Below are positions 25,652-34,627 of a stretch of DNA of 64,000 nucleotides, in pieces. The position numbers were made by a program, and so were the translations under genes. Under the pieces are notes generated by a model, which made no database searches, was not told the origin of the DNA, and worked only from the letters and a program-made list of their open reading frames with translations. Each line of letters starts with the position of its first letter. The first letter of the stretch is position 1. The stretch is from Actinoplanes sp. NBRC 103695 (lineage in GTDB: Bacteria > Actinomycetota > Actinomycetes > Mycobacteriales > Micromonosporaceae). The stretch is taken from assembly GCF_030269485.1 (NCBI RefSeq), contig NZ_BSTL01000001.1, positions 122,892-186,891 of the forward strand, read 5' to 3'.

Positions 25652-26566
25652 ATGCGCCAGACTTCCGGCCGGCTCCTGAACCTGCTGTCCCTGCTGCAGG
25701 CCCGCCGCGACTGGCCCGGCCCGGCGCTCGCCGACCGGCTCGCGGTCAGCGCCCGGACCGTACGCCGCGACGTGGATCGCCTGCGCGAGCTGGGCTATCC
25801 GGTACGCGCGCTGAAGGGACCGGACGGCGGCTACCGCCTGGACGCGGGCGCCGATCTGCCGCCGCTGCTGTTCGACGACGAGCAGGCGGTCGCGATCGCC
25901 GTGGCGCTGCGGACCGCGGTGGCATCCGGTGCGGGCATCGGCGAGGCGGCGATGCGCGCGCTGACCACCGTCCGGCAGGTGATGCCGTCGCGGCTGCGGC
26001 ACCGGATCGACGCCCTCGAGGTCACCGCGGTCGGCCGGGGCGACGAGGCGGACAGTGCGGTGCTGGTGGCGATCGGCGCGGCCGTACGCGCGCGTGAGGT
26101 CCTGAGGTTCGACTACGGCGACCAGCGCAGAAAGGCCGAGCCGCACCACCTGGTGGCCCGGTCCGGCCGCTGGTACCTGGTCGCCTGGGACCTCGACCGC
26201 GGGGACTGGCGGACGTTCCGCGCCGACCGCATCCGTCCGGTCACGCCGAACGGTCCCCGCTTCACGCCGCGGGAGGTCCCCGGTGGCGACGTGGCCACGT
26301 TCGTCACGGAGCGGTTCCGCGGTGAGCTCTGCGTGGGTGAGGTCTTCATCGGCCGAGCGGCGGCGGAGGTGGCGCCGTTCGCCGGGAACGCGGTGGTCGA
26401 GGACGCCGGCCCGGACCGCTGCCGGGCCGTCCTCTCGTCGTGGTCGTGGATCGGCCTCGCCGCGAGCCTCGGCCGCTTCGACGCCGAGGTGGAGGTGGCC
26501 GGCCCACCCGAGCTCCGGGAGGCCTGCGCGACGCTGGCCCGCCGTTACGGGCGGGCCAGCGGCTGA
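25652..26566 (+). CDS. HTH-WYL domain transcriptional regulator
   Basis: A 304-residue protein. The N-terminal helix-turn-helix (about 5-60, LADRLAVSARTVRRDVDRL) is of the HTH_11 type. A middle segment and a WYL domain (about 140-220, with LVARSGRWYLVAWD) follow, then a C-terminal WCX-like part. WYL domains bind ligands, often nucleic acid or nucleotides. It is divergent from the DUF1761 gene and convergent with the LacI gene at 26588. Many WYL regulators of this plain type control nearby metabolic genes; a defence role is not indicated. Confidence 0.88.
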   Translation: MRQTSGRLLNLLSLLQARRDWPGPALADRLAVSARTVRRDVDRLRELGYPVRALKGPDGGYRLDAGADLPPLLFDDEQAVAIAVALRTAVASGAGIGEAAMRALTTVRQVMPSRLRHRIDALEVTAVGRGDEADSAVLVAIGAAVRAREVLRFDYGDQRRKAEPHHLVARSGRWYLVAWDLDRGDWRTFRADRIRPVTPNGPRFTPREVPGGDVATFVTERFRGELCVGEVFIGRAAAEVAPFAGNAVVEDAGPDRCRAVLSSWSWIGLAASLGRFDAEVEVAGPPELREACATLARRYGRASG

Positions 26567-26587
26567 AAGGCCTGGCGCTGAAGTGAC

Positions 26588-27604
26588 CTAGCGCAGCGGA
26601 GCGGTCGAGCGGCGGACGACCAGCTCGGTCGCCAGCTCGATGTGGTACGAGTCCGGCGACTCGTCCACGGCCAGACGCAGCGCGGTGCGGGCCGCGACCC
26701 GGCCCATCTCGCGCAGCGGCTGGCGGATGGTGGTCATCGGCGGCGACGAGAACCGCGCCACCTGGGTGTCGTCGAAGCCGACGACGCTGACGTCCTCCGG
26801 CACCCGGCGGCCCAGCCCGCGCGCCGCCTCGATCACCCCGGACGCGGTCTCGTCGCTGGCGGCGAAGATCGCCGTGGGTGGTTCCGGCAGGGTGAGCAGC
26901 GCGGATCCGGCGACCAGGCCGTGCTCGTGGGTGAACGTGCCGGGTCGCACGTACTCGTCCGGCGGGGGACAGCCGGCGGCCTCCAGGGCGGCCCGCAACC
27001 CGTGCAGCCGCGCCTGGTTGTGTGCCGCGCCGGACGGACCACCCACGTACGCGATCCGCCGATGCCCCAGGCCGACGAGGTGATGCGCCGCCGCCATGCC
27101 CCCGGCGAAGTTGGTCGCCCCGACGCTGGCCGCCTCCGGTCGTGGCACCCGGCCCGGATCGGCCAGCACGAGCGGCAGACCGGCCCGGACGAGCGCCTGG
27201 TAGCCCTCCTCGGTGAGGTCGCCGACCACCGCGATGACCGCTTCCCGCCCGGCCGCCACGAGGTCGCGCGCCCACAGTCCGGCCGGCACGTCCGGGTCCG
27301 GGAAGCCACCGACGACCGCCGGCACCCCGATGTCCCGCACCCCGTTCAAGATCTCTATCGAGTACGCGCTGAGCGGCTCGGGCAGCAGCAGCTCCAGCCG
27401 CGCGGTGGCCGGGCTGCGGCGTACCGGGGCTCGTTTCCGCCCCCGGTACTCGTGCTGCCGTAGCAGCGTCTCCACCCGTTCGCGGGTGGCCGCACCCACG
27501 TCCGCCCGCCCGTTCAGCACCCGGGACACGGTCGCCACCGACACGCCCGCCGACGCGGCGACCATGGCCAGCGTGGCGCTCCTGCGTTGCGTGGAGATCG
27601 ACAT
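26588..27604 (-). CDS. LacI-family repressor of carbohydrate island 2
   Basis: A 338-residue protein. ATG 27604 is chosen because it stands two bases after the GH3 stop codon and the helix-turn-helix follows (ATLAMVAASAGVSVATVSRVL). The frame is open further upstream inside the GH3 gene but that part is a shadow. The sensor domain has the usual FAASDETASGV and VVGFDDT segments. It is the second gene of the GH3 operon. Its candidate operators are the palindromes at 30002-30016 and 30108-30129, which would let it control both the GH3 operon and the divergent ABC operon. Confidence 0.88.
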   Translation of the reverse strand: MSISTQRRSATLAMVAASAGVSVATVSRVLNGRADVGAATRERVETLLRQHEYRGRKRAPVRRSPATARLELLLPEPLSAYSIEILNGVRDIGVPAVVGGFPDPDVPAGLWARDLVAAGREAVIAVVGDLTEEGYQALVRAGLPLVLADPGRVPRPEAASVGATNFAGGMAAAHHLVGLGHRRIAYVGGPSGAAHNQARLHGLRAALEAAGCPPPDEYVRPGTFTHEHGLVAGSALLTLPEPPTAIFAASDETASGVIEAARGLGRRVPEDVSVVGFDDTQVARFSSPPMTTIRQPLREMGRVAARTALRLAVDESPDSYHIELATELVVRRSTAPLR

Positions 27605-27606
27605 CG

Positions 27607-29955
27607 CTACTCGCCGATCTCGACCGGCGTCACCAGCTGCCGGTCGTGCCCGACGGTGCGGAGCGGGCCGGTGAGCCGCACGGTGCCGCGGCACGGCAGA
27701 TCCCCGGCCGAGGTGCCGGCCAGCACGTCGATGTCGCCCGGTTCGACGATCCGGGTGAGGTCGCGTCCGGTGAACGCGGTCCGGTCGGCGTGCACCCGGA
27801 ACGTCACGTCCCGGCTCCGGCCGGCGGCCAGGGCCACGCGGGCGAAGCCGATCAGCTGGCGTACCGGCCGGGTCACCTGGGCGACGGGGTCACGCAGGTA
27901 GAGCTGCACGACCTCGTGGCCGTCGCGGTCGCCGGTGTTGGTCACGCGTACGGTCACCGCGAACTCGCCGTCGGTCGGCACCTCCTTGTCGCTGAGGCGC
28001 AGGTCCTCGACGGCGAAGCTGGTGTACGAGAGCCCGTGCCCGAACGGGAACAGCGGCGCCGCGGAGAGGCTGGTGATCCCGTGGTCCTCCGCGCCCAGGG
28101 GCGGCTGGAGGTAGGTGCCGGGCTGGCCGCCCGCGTCGTGCGGGATCTGCACGGGCAGCTTGCCGCTCGGCTGCACCCGTCCACCGAGCACCCCGGCCAG
28201 CGCGGATCCGCCTTCCTCGCCGGGCATGAAGGCCTGCACGAGTCCCGCCGCGCGCCCGTGCACGTGGCCCAGCGCGTACGGCCGCCCGGACACGACGACC
28301 ACGATCACCGGCGTGCCGGTCTCCAGCAGCGCGTCGAGCAGGTCCTCCTGCACGCCGGGCAGCCGCAGGTCGGTGGCGTCGCAGCCCTCGCCCGACGTGC
28401 CGTGCCCGAACAGCCCGGCCAGGTCGCCGACGAACGCCACGCACACGTCCGCCTCGCGGGCGTTGGTCACGGCCTCGGCGAACCCGGACCGGTCGTCGCC
28501 GGTGATCTGGCTGCCGGCCGCGTAGCTGATGTCGGCCTGCGGGAGTTCCTTGCGGACCGAGTCGAGCACGGTCGGCACGTCGATGCCCATCCCGTGTTCG
28601 GGGTAGCGCGGCAGCACGTGGTTGGGGAACGCGTAGCAGCCCATGAACGTCCGCGGGTCGGCTGCGCACGGGCCGACCACCGCGATCCGCCCGGTGTCCC
28701 GCAGGGGCAGGTGCGAGCCCTGTTCCAGCAGCACGATGGAGCGTTCGGCGAGCTCGCGGGCGATCTCCCGGTTGGCCGGGGCGTCCAGGTCGACGTCGGC
28801 GGCGTTGATCACGGAACGTTCCGGTGTCCAGTCGGCGTCGAGCAGCCCGAGCTCGGCCTTCTGGGTCAGCACCCGGTGCGCAGCCCGGTCGACCAGTGCC
28901 TCGTCGACCTCGCCGCGGCGTACGCGCTCAGTCAGGTTGTCGCCGTAACCGAGAGTGTCCGGCAGCTCGACGTCGACGCCTGCCGTGAGTGCCAGCGCGC
29001 CGGCCGCGCCGAAGTCCTCGGTGACCTTGTGGGCCATCGCCAGGAACGGCACTGACCAGTAGTCCGAGACGACCGTGCCGGTGAATCCCCACTCGCCGCG
29101 CAGCAGGTCGGTGAGCAGCCAGGAGTCGCCGCTGGTGGGTACGCCGTCGATGTCATTGTACGCGGACATCACCGAGCGTGCGCCGCCCTTGGCGATCGCG
29201 GTCTCGAAAGTGGGCATGATGACGTCCATCAGCTCGCGCCGGCCCATCGGCACCGGCCCGTGGTTGCGGGCGCCGCGCGAGGCGGAGTACCCGGCGAAGT
29301 GCTTGAGCGTGGCGATCACCCCGGCGCTCTGCAGGCCGCGCACGTAGGCCGACCCGACCGTGGCCACCAGGTAGGGGTCCTCGCCGATGGTCTCCTCGAC
29401 CCGCCCCCAGCGATAATCGCGGACCACGTCGAGGACCGGAGACAATCCCTGGTGTACGCCCACAGCGGCCATGTCGCGCCCGATCGCCGCGGCCATCCGC
29501 TCGACGAGCTCGGGGTCGAACGTCGCGCCCCACGCGATGGCGGCCGGGTAGACCGTCGCGCCGTACGTGGTGAAGCCGGTCAGGCACTCCTCATGGACCA
29601 GGGCGGGCACCCCCAGCCGGGAGTGTTCCAGGACGACCTTGTGCTGGCGGACCACCTCGGCGGCGCCCTCGACGGCGGTCAGCGGCTTGCTCCCGTACAC
29701 CCGGGTCAGTTGTCCGAGCCCGTGCCGCGCCGCATCGCCGAGCGGGACGCGCCCGGAGGCCTCGAACACGTCCTGCATCGGCGCGACGTTGATCTCGGTT
29801 TCCGGATTTTCGGACTGGCCGCTCATGTCGTTTCCGACCCAACGGGAGCCGAGTTGTGCCACCTTCTCCTTGAGCGTCATCGCGGCCAGCAGGGCATCGG
29901 CGCGCGCTGTGGGGGGAAGTGACGCGTCCTGCCATGGTCTGGTGGGGTCGGGCAC
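27607..29955 (-). CDS. GH3 beta-glucosidase/xylosidase, cytoplasmic
   Basis: A 782-residue enzyme. GTG 29955 is chosen because AAGGAG lies eight bases upstream; the frame is open to 30048 but the extra part is not protein-like. The GH3 barrel has KHFAGYSASRGARNH and the nucleophile Asp298 in VVSDYWSV. The sandwich domain and an FnIII-like C-terminal domain follow, with FPFGHGLSYTSF between them. There is no signal peptide, so it digests sugars brought in by the divergent ABC system (30235-33381). Resemblance is to beta-glucosidase/beta-xylosidase enzymes; the exact substrate is not shown. Confidence 0.9.
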   Translation of the reverse strand: MPDPTRPWQDASLPPTARADALLAAMTLKEKVAQLGSRWVGNDMSGQSENPETEINVAPMQDVFEASGRVPLGDAARHGLGQLTRVYGSKPLTAVEGAAEVVRQHKVVLEHSRLGVPALVHEECLTGFTTYGATVYPAAIAWGATFDPELVERMAAAIGRDMAAVGVHQGLSPVLDVVRDYRWGRVEETIGEDPYLVATVGSAYVRGLQSAGVIATLKHFAGYSASRGARNHGPVPMGRRELMDVIMPTFETAIAKGGARSVMSAYNDIDGVPTSGDSWLLTDLLRGEWGFTGTVVSDYWSVPFLAMAHKVTEDFGAAGALALTAGVDVELPDTLGYGDNLTERVRRGEVDEALVDRAAHRVLTQKAELGLLDADWTPERSVINAADVDLDAPANREIARELAERSIVLLEQGSHLPLRDTGRIAVVGPCAADPRTFMGCYAFPNHVLPRYPEHGMGIDVPTVLDSVRKELPQADISYAAGSQITGDDRSGFAEAVTNAREADVCVAFVGDLAGLFGHGTSGEGCDATDLRLPGVQEDLLDALLETGTPVIVVVVSGRPYALGHVHGRAAGLVQAFMPGEEGGSALAGVLGGRVQPSGKLPVQIPHDAGGQPGTYLQPPLGAEDHGITSLSAAPLFPFGHGLSYTSFAVEDLRLSDKEVPTDGEFAVTVRVTNTGDRDGHEVVQLYLRDPVAQVTRPVRQLIGFARVALAAGRSRDVTFRVHADRTAFTGRDLTRIVEPGDIDVLAGTSAGDLPCRGTVRLTGPLRTVGHDRQLVTPVEIGE

Positions 29956-30001
29956 GGTGTATCTCCTTCGTGAACGCGGCGGTGGGGGCGCGCCGGAAAC
30001 C

Positions 30002-30016
30002 TCCGAAAGTTTCGGA
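30002..30016. promoter_or_regulatory. Palindrome TCCGAAA-G-TTTCGGA upstream of GH3
   Basis: A perfect 7-1-7 inverted repeat 47 bases before the GH3 start, followed by a partial second copy (GGAAG...CTTCC). It is a good candidate operator for the LacI repressor at 26588-27604. A LacI site with an odd centre is less usual but known. Confidence 0.6.
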
Positions 30017-30081
30017 AGTCTTCCGGCAAGCGACGCCGTGGTTGTCACTGTCGCGCGTAAATAACCACTACATCAAGACCC

Positions 30082-30129
30082 TTGACAGCGTGAATTTGAA
30101 ATCCTACGTTAACGAAATCTCTCGTTAAC
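30082..30129 (+). promoter_or_regulatory. Sigma-70-type promoter with overlapping operator for the ABC operon
   Basis: TTGACA at 30082-30087 and TACGTT at 30105-30110 are 17 bases apart, a near-ideal housekeeping promoter pointing at the binding-protein gene. The inverted repeat GTTAACGA-N6-TCGTTAAC (30108-30129) overlaps the -10 element and the expected start of transcription, the classic position for a repressor. It differs from the palindrome at 30002, so one or two regulators may act here. Confidence 0.75.
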
Positions 30130-30234
30130 TTACGCTCACCGATCGAAAGTTGCAGAGACTGTGTATCGGTGAACATGCCATTTGACCGCCCCGACCGCGT
30201 CCCTCGCGCGGCACCTGGGAATACGGAGATCACT

Positions 30235-31563
30235 GTGGACCTCTCTCGTCGGACCTTCCTCAATCTGGGTGTCGGCACAGCTGCCGGCGCGGCCCTGGCG
30301 GCCTGTGGCAGCTCAGGCCCCGGCACCTCGTCGGGCGGTGGCGCGAAGGGCGCCGCCGCGTCGTTCTGGTTCCTCACCGGGCAGCCCGGAGAGGGCATCC
30401 GGGCAAAGGCGGTGGCCGATTTCAACGCGGCCAACCCCGACAACAAGATCACCGAGCAGCGCTTCCAGAACGACGCGTTCAAGACCAAGATCAAGGCGGC
30501 CATCGGCGCCGGCCAGGCCCCGACGCTGATCTGGGGCTGGGGCGGCGGTGGTCTGAAGAGCTACGTCGAGGCCGGCGCGGTCGAGGACCTGACCAGCTGG
30601 TTCGGCGAGAACGCGGCGATCAAGGACAAGCTCTTCCCGTCGTCCTTCCCGGCCGCCACGATCAACGACAAGATCTACGCCCTGCCCTGCGAGACGGTGC
30701 AGCCGATCGTTCTGTACTGGAACAAGAAGATCTTCGACCAGGCCGGCGCCAAGCCGCCGGAGTCCTGGGCCGACATCATGAACCTGGTCGGCGTCTTCAA
30801 CGGCAAGGGCATCGCGCCGTTCTCGCTCGGCGGCCAGTCCCGCTGGACGAACATGATGTGGCTGGAGTTCCTCTTCGACCGCATCGGCGGCCCCGAGGTC
30901 TTCAACGCGATCTTCGCCGGCGAGAAGGACGCCTGGAACCACCCGGCCTCGATCGACGCGCTGACCAAGGTCCAGGACCTGGTCAAGGCCAAGGGCTTCA
31001 TCAAGGGCTTCTCGTCGATCACCGCGGACTCCAACGCCGACCAGGCGCTGCTCTACAAGGGCCGGGCCGCGATGATGCTGCACGGCGGCTGGACCTACGG
31101 CGGCATGAAGAACGACGGCGGCGACTTCGTGAAGAAGGGCGAGCTGGGCTGGATGAACTTCCCGCCGGTCGACGGCGGCAAGGGCGACCCGAGTGACACG
31201 GTCGGCAACCCCGGCCAGTACATCTCGATCTCCTCGAAGGCCACCGCCGAGCAGAAGGAGTCGGCCAAGAAGTTCCTCGCGACCGGCAAGTTCTCCGACA
31301 ACGAGATCAAGGGCTGGATCGACTCGGGCGCGGTGCCGATCGTCAAGGGCACCGAGAGCCAGCTGGCCGCGTCGCCGGACGCCGAGTTCCTCAAGTTCGT
31401 CTACGACCTGTCCAGCAAGGCCAAGTTCTTCGGTCAGTCCTGGGACCAGGCCCTCAGCCCCGGCGCGTCCGAGGTGCTGCTGACCAACATCGCCAAGTTG
31501 TTCCAGCTGTCCGTCACCCCGCAGCAGTTCGCCACGAACATGAATGCGGTGCTCGGGAAGTGA
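30235..31563 (+). CDS. ABC transporter sugar-binding lipoprotein
   Basis: A 442-residue solute-binding protein. GTG 30235 with GGAG upstream gives a signal with the twin-arginine motif SRRTFLNLG and a lipobox LAAC at about residue 22, so it is probably a Tat-exported lipoprotein. The body is a type-1 sugar-binding protein. The RWTNMMWLEFLFDRIGG and AMMLHGGWTYGG segments match the family that binds cellobiose, xylo- or other oligosaccharides. First gene of the operon with two permeases, with the next start four bases inside its end. Confidence 0.9.
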   Translation: MDLSRRTFLNLGVGTAAGAALAACGSSGPGTSSGGGAKGAAASFWFLTGQPGEGIRAKAVADFNAANPDNKITEQRFQNDAFKTKIKAAIGAGQAPTLIWGWGGGGLKSYVEAGAVEDLTSWFGENAAIKDKLFPSSFPAATINDKIYALPCETVQPIVLYWNKKIFDQAGAKPPESWADIMNLVGVFNGKGIAPFSLGGQSRWTNMMWLEFLFDRIGGPEVFNAIFAGEKDAWNHPASIDALTKVQDLVKAKGFIKGFSSITADSNADQALLYKGRAAMMLHGGWTYGGMKNDGGDFVKKGELGWMNFPPVDGGKGDPSDTVGNPGQYISISSKATAEQKESAKKFLATGKFSDNEIKGWIDSGAVPIVKGTESQLAASPDAEFLKFVYDLSSKAKFFGQSWDQALSPGASEVLLTNIAKLFQLSVTPQQFATNMNAVLGK

Positions 31564-32474
31564 CCGTTGCTCCACCGATCCGGACGCCCGCCACCGCTGG
31601 TGGCGGGCGCACCGGCGCGGTCTCCTGGATGGTGCTGCCCGCACTGCTGGCCTTCCTGGCCTTCGGGGTGGTGCCGCTGCTCGGCGTGGTGGCGCTGAGC
31701 TTCACCACCTGGGACGGGCTGGGTGCGATCAACCCGTCCGGTCTGACGAGCTGGCGTGCCGTGATCGCCGACCCGGCGCTCCCGCACGCGCTCGGGGTGA
31801 CCTTCCTGATCATGGGGTTGTCGTGGTTGTTCCAGACCCCGCTGAGCATCCTGCTGGGCGTGTTCCTGGCCGGCCGGGAGCGCTACCGCGGCTTCCTGGC
31901 GGTGCTGTACTTCATCCCGCTGCTGCTGAGCTCGGCCGCCCTCGCCATCACGTTCAAGGCGCTGCTGGACCCGAACTTCGGGCTCGGTGCCGGGCTGGGC
32001 GCCGAATTCCTGTCACAGGACTGGCTCGGCCAGGGCAACCTCGCGCTCGGCGTGATCGTGTTCGTGGTGTCCTGGCAGTTCATCCCGTTCCACTCGCTGA
32101 TCTACCAGGGTGGTGTCCGGCAGATCCCGGTCACGCTCTACGAGGCGGCGCAGATCGACGGTGCGGGCCGGTGGCGGCAGTTCTTCAGCATCACGCTGCC
32201 GCAGCTCAAGTACACGATCATCACGTCGTCGACGCTGATGGTGGTCGGCTCGCTGACCTTCTTCGACCTGATCTTCGTGCTGACCGCCGGTGGCCCGGGC
32301 GACGCCACCCGGGTGCTCGCGGTGGAGATGTACGCACGCGGATTCCAGGCCAACCTGATGGGACCGGCCAGCGCGATCGCGGTCATCCTGGTCCTCGTCG
32401 GCCTCGCCCTGGCGCTGCTGCTGCGCCGGCTCGGCGGCCGCGACCAGAGCGCCAGCCAGCTGGAAGGAGCCTGA
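31560..32474 (+). CDS. ABC sugar permease 1 (MalF-type)
   Basis: A 304-residue permease with six membrane segments. GTG 31560 overlaps the stop of the binding-protein gene (GTGA). The EAA loop reads YEAAQIDGAGRWRQFFSITLPQ. It pairs with the permease at 32476. Good family fit to the MalF-like half of CUT1 sugar importers. Confidence 0.92.
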   Translation: MTVAPPIRTPATAGGGRTGAVSWMVLPALLAFLAFGVVPLLGVVALSFTTWDGLGAINPSGLTSWRAVIADPALPHALGVTFLIMGLSWLFQTPLSILLGVFLAGRERYRGFLAVLYFIPLLLSSAALAITFKALLDPNFGLGAGLGAEFLSQDWLGQGNLALGVIVFVVSWQFIPFHSLIYQGGVRQIPVTLYEAAQIDGAGRWRQFFSITLPQLKYTIITSSTLMVVGSLTFFDLIFVLTAGGPGDATRVLAVEMYARGFQANLMGPASAIAVILVLVGLALALLLRRLGGRDQSASQLEGA

Positions 32475-32475
32475 C

Positions 32476-33381
32476 ATGGCGACGGCGGTTTCGACTCCCC
32501 CCGACGACAGGGTGACCGTGTCGGGCGACTCGCACCGTGCCCCGGCCAAGCGCCGCGGCCTGCGTCACGTCAACTGGCTGGGCGGCGGGTTCGCGTGGGT
32601 GTGGCTGCTCGTGGTGATGATCCCGATCTACTGGATCGTGATCACCAGCTTCAAGACGTCGGGCAACTTCTTCGACACCAACCCGTTCGTGCCGCCGACG
32701 GATCCGACGCTGGAGAACTACCGGCTGGTCATCGAGGCGGACTTCATCCGCTACTTCGCCAACAGCGTGATGGTGGCGGCCGGCACGGTGATCCCGGCGG
32801 TGCTGTTCTCGTTCATGGCCGGGTACGCGATCATCCGCGGCGGACCGAACAGCCGCTTCCTGCGCCTGTCCAACTCGCTGTTCCTGATGGGCCTGGCGAT
32901 CCCGCTGCAGGCGGTGATCATCCCGGTCTATCTGATCATCATCCGGCTCCAGATGTACGACACCCTCGGCGCGATCATCCTCCCGTCGGTGGCGTTCGCC
33001 ATCCCGTTGTCGGTGCTGGTCCTGGCCAACTTCATCCGCGACGTCCCGAAGGAGCTCTTCGAGTCGATGCGGATGGACGGCGCCACCGAGTGGGGAACGC
33101 TGTGGAACCTGGCGTTCCCGCTGACCCGTCCCGCGCTCGTCACGGTGGCGATCTACCAGGGCCTGCAGTCCTGGAACGGCTTCCTGCTCCCGCTGGTGCT
33201 CACCACCGCACCGGAGCGGCGCACCCTGCCGCTGGCGCTGTGGACCTTCCAGGGCCAGTACAGCGTCAACGTGCCGGCCGTCCTGGCCTCGGTCGTCCTG
33301 ACCACCCTGCCGATCCTGATCCTGTACGCGGTTGGCCGGCGTCAGCTCCTCAGTGGACTGACGGCGGGCTTCGGAAAGTAG
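32476..33381 (+). CDS. ABC sugar permease 2 (MalG-type)
   Basis: A 301-residue MalG-like permease with six membrane segments and the EAA loop FESMRMDGATEWGTLWNLAFP. Its ATG stands one base after the stop of permease 1, with GGAAGGAG just upstream. Last gene of the operon; no ATPase gene follows, so a shared ATPase elsewhere is expected. Confidence 0.92.
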   Translation: MATAVSTPPDDRVTVSGDSHRAPAKRRGLRHVNWLGGGFAWVWLLVVMIPIYWIVITSFKTSGNFFDTNPFVPPTDPTLENYRLVIEADFIRYFANSVMVAAGTVIPAVLFSFMAGYAIIRGGPNSRFLRLSNSLFLMGLAIPLQAVIIPVYLIIIRLQMYDTLGAIILPSVAFAIPLSVLVLANFIRDVPKELFESMRMDGATEWGTLWNLAFPLTRPALVTVAIYQGLQSWNGFLLPLVLTTAPERRTLPLALWTFQGQYSVNVPAVLASVVLTTLPILILYAVGRRQLLSGLTAGFGK

Positions 33382-34066
33382 ACTCACCCGGGTCATGTCC
33401 TCCGGGTCGCCGCGGTGCGGCGGCTCGGGGGACATGCTCGTTTCGGGGTGGAGGTCTGGGGTGCCGTTGACGATTTGCGGACGGCCGGAGTGCCTGTTCA
33501 CTGTTCGCTGCCACGGTTCGCGCCCGGCGCGGGGTTTCGCTTGGGTATGCCAGGCCCCCGGTTGCCCGCCCACCGTCGCTGCCGCCGCTCGCGGCCGTGG
33601 CAGGGCGGCCGTGGCAGGGCGCGGCCGTGGCAGGGCGCGGTCGGTGGTAGGAGCGAGCGCGGGTGGTAGGACCAGGCACCCAGTGGTAGGACAGAGCGGC
33701 ATCCGAGCCGAAATACCGCGCTGAGTTACCACGGTCCGGGCTCGTGGTAGCCAGGAGCAGTCGTCGTGGGCCGGATAGCGCCCGGACCTACCACTGGCCG
33801 CGCGGGTAGCCGGCCGGGGCGGTCGGGGGCTGTCCCTCTCCTGGGATGCCTGGGATGCCTGGGATGCCGCCTTCGGCTACCACTGGCCCGCCCGGCCACC
33901 GCCGCGCGGGCCGGCCTACCACCGTGAGCGGCGGCAACTCCGGTGAGCGGGCGCCCCGGGCACCCCGGCCGCCGGGCACCCCGGCCGCCGGGCAGCCCGG
34001 CGAGCCCCTACGCCCAGCGAGGGCGCCGGCAGCAAAGGGCGCCCGTCGAAAAGACCTGGCAATGCG
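33382..34066. other. Gene-free, repeat-rich intergenic region
   Basis: A 685-base stretch with no convincing gene. It holds about three copies of GGCCGTGGCAGGGCG near 33594-33640 and repeated heptamers GTGGTAG (near 33644, 33663, 33683 and 33744). The reverse form CTACCAC follows (near 33788, 33878 and 33916). There are also three copies of CCTGGGATG (about 33841-33867) and two copies of GCACCCCGGCCGCCGG near 33960-33992. The transcription end of the ABC operon must lie here. Open frames in it are not protein-like. Confidence 0.6.
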
Positions 34067-34513
34067 TCACTCCGTGCAGGCGGCGTCCGGCTCGTCGCCG
34101 CGGAGGCGTTCGAGCAGCGGCGCCAGGGTGCGGCGCTCGTCGTCGGTCAGGCGGCGCAGGATCATGTTGCGTTCGGCGACCGCCGCGGAGATCTTGTCGC
34201 GCAGCCCGACGCCGTCCTCGGTGAGCGTGAGCAGCTTGACGCGCCGGTCGGTGCCCGGGATCCGGGTGATCAGGCCGCGTTCCTCCAGCTGATCCGCGAG
34301 GCTGGTGATGTACGAGCGGTCGCAGTGCATCTGGTCGGCCAGGTCGCGCATTGGGGCGGGCGTGCTGAGCAGCACGAGCACCCGGGCGAGGGGTACCGGC
34401 AGCCCGAACGCGCCGACGGTGTCCATGAAGTCGCCCTTGGCCTCTTCGGCGATGGCGATGAGCAGCTGTGACAGCCGGCCCGCTTCGGCGAACCGCTCCT
34501 CCTGACGCGACAT
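34067..34513 (-). CDS. MarR-family transcriptional regulator
   Basis: A 148-residue winged-helix protein with the MarR core (MRDLADQMHCDRSYITSLAD, then GLITRIPGTDRRVKLLTLTEDG with the wing DRR). It is divergent from the short-chain dehydrogenase at 34628, with a 114-base gap holding an inverted repeat at 34582-34606. The likely role is repression of that gene. The ligand is unknown. Confidence 0.9.
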   Translation of the reverse strand: MSRQEERFAEAGRLSQLLIAIAEEAKGDFMDTVGAFGLPVPLARVLVLLSTPAPMRDLADQMHCDRSYITSLADQLEERGLITRIPGTDRRVKLLTLTEDGVGLRDKISAAVAERNMILRRLTDDERRTLAPLLERLRGDEPDAACTE

Positions 34514-34581
34514 GTGACCACGTTACTACAGTCACTCAATAGTTGACCCAGTCACGTAATGGGTTATGCTCAGAAAAGCGT

Positions 34582-34606
34582 GAGTCGGTCAACCATTAAC
34601 CGACTC
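34582..34606. promoter_or_regulatory. Inverted repeat GAGTCGGT-N9-ACCGACTC
   Basis: A perfect 8-9-8 inverted repeat between the divergent MarR and dehydrogenase genes, with a nested GGTCAACC. A related AT-rich segment with TCACTCAATAGTTGACC lies at 34530-34550. It is the most likely MarR binding site and lies 21 bases before the dehydrogenase start. Confidence 0.6.
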
Positions 34607-34627
34607 AACGATCCTGAGGAGTCAGCG

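Noticed and set aside
25652..26566. WYL regulator as the marker of a phage-defence island
   Set aside because: It stands alone with a DUF1761 gene; no defence genes flank it.
29956..30048. Upstream extension of the second GH3 gene
   Set aside because: It crosses the operator palindrome at 30002 and lacks a ribosome site; GTG 29955 has AAGGAG.
33395..33724. Open frame of 109 residues in the repeat-rich gap
   Set aside because: Low-complexity Arg/Gly/Ala-rich text, no ribosome site and no recognisable domain.
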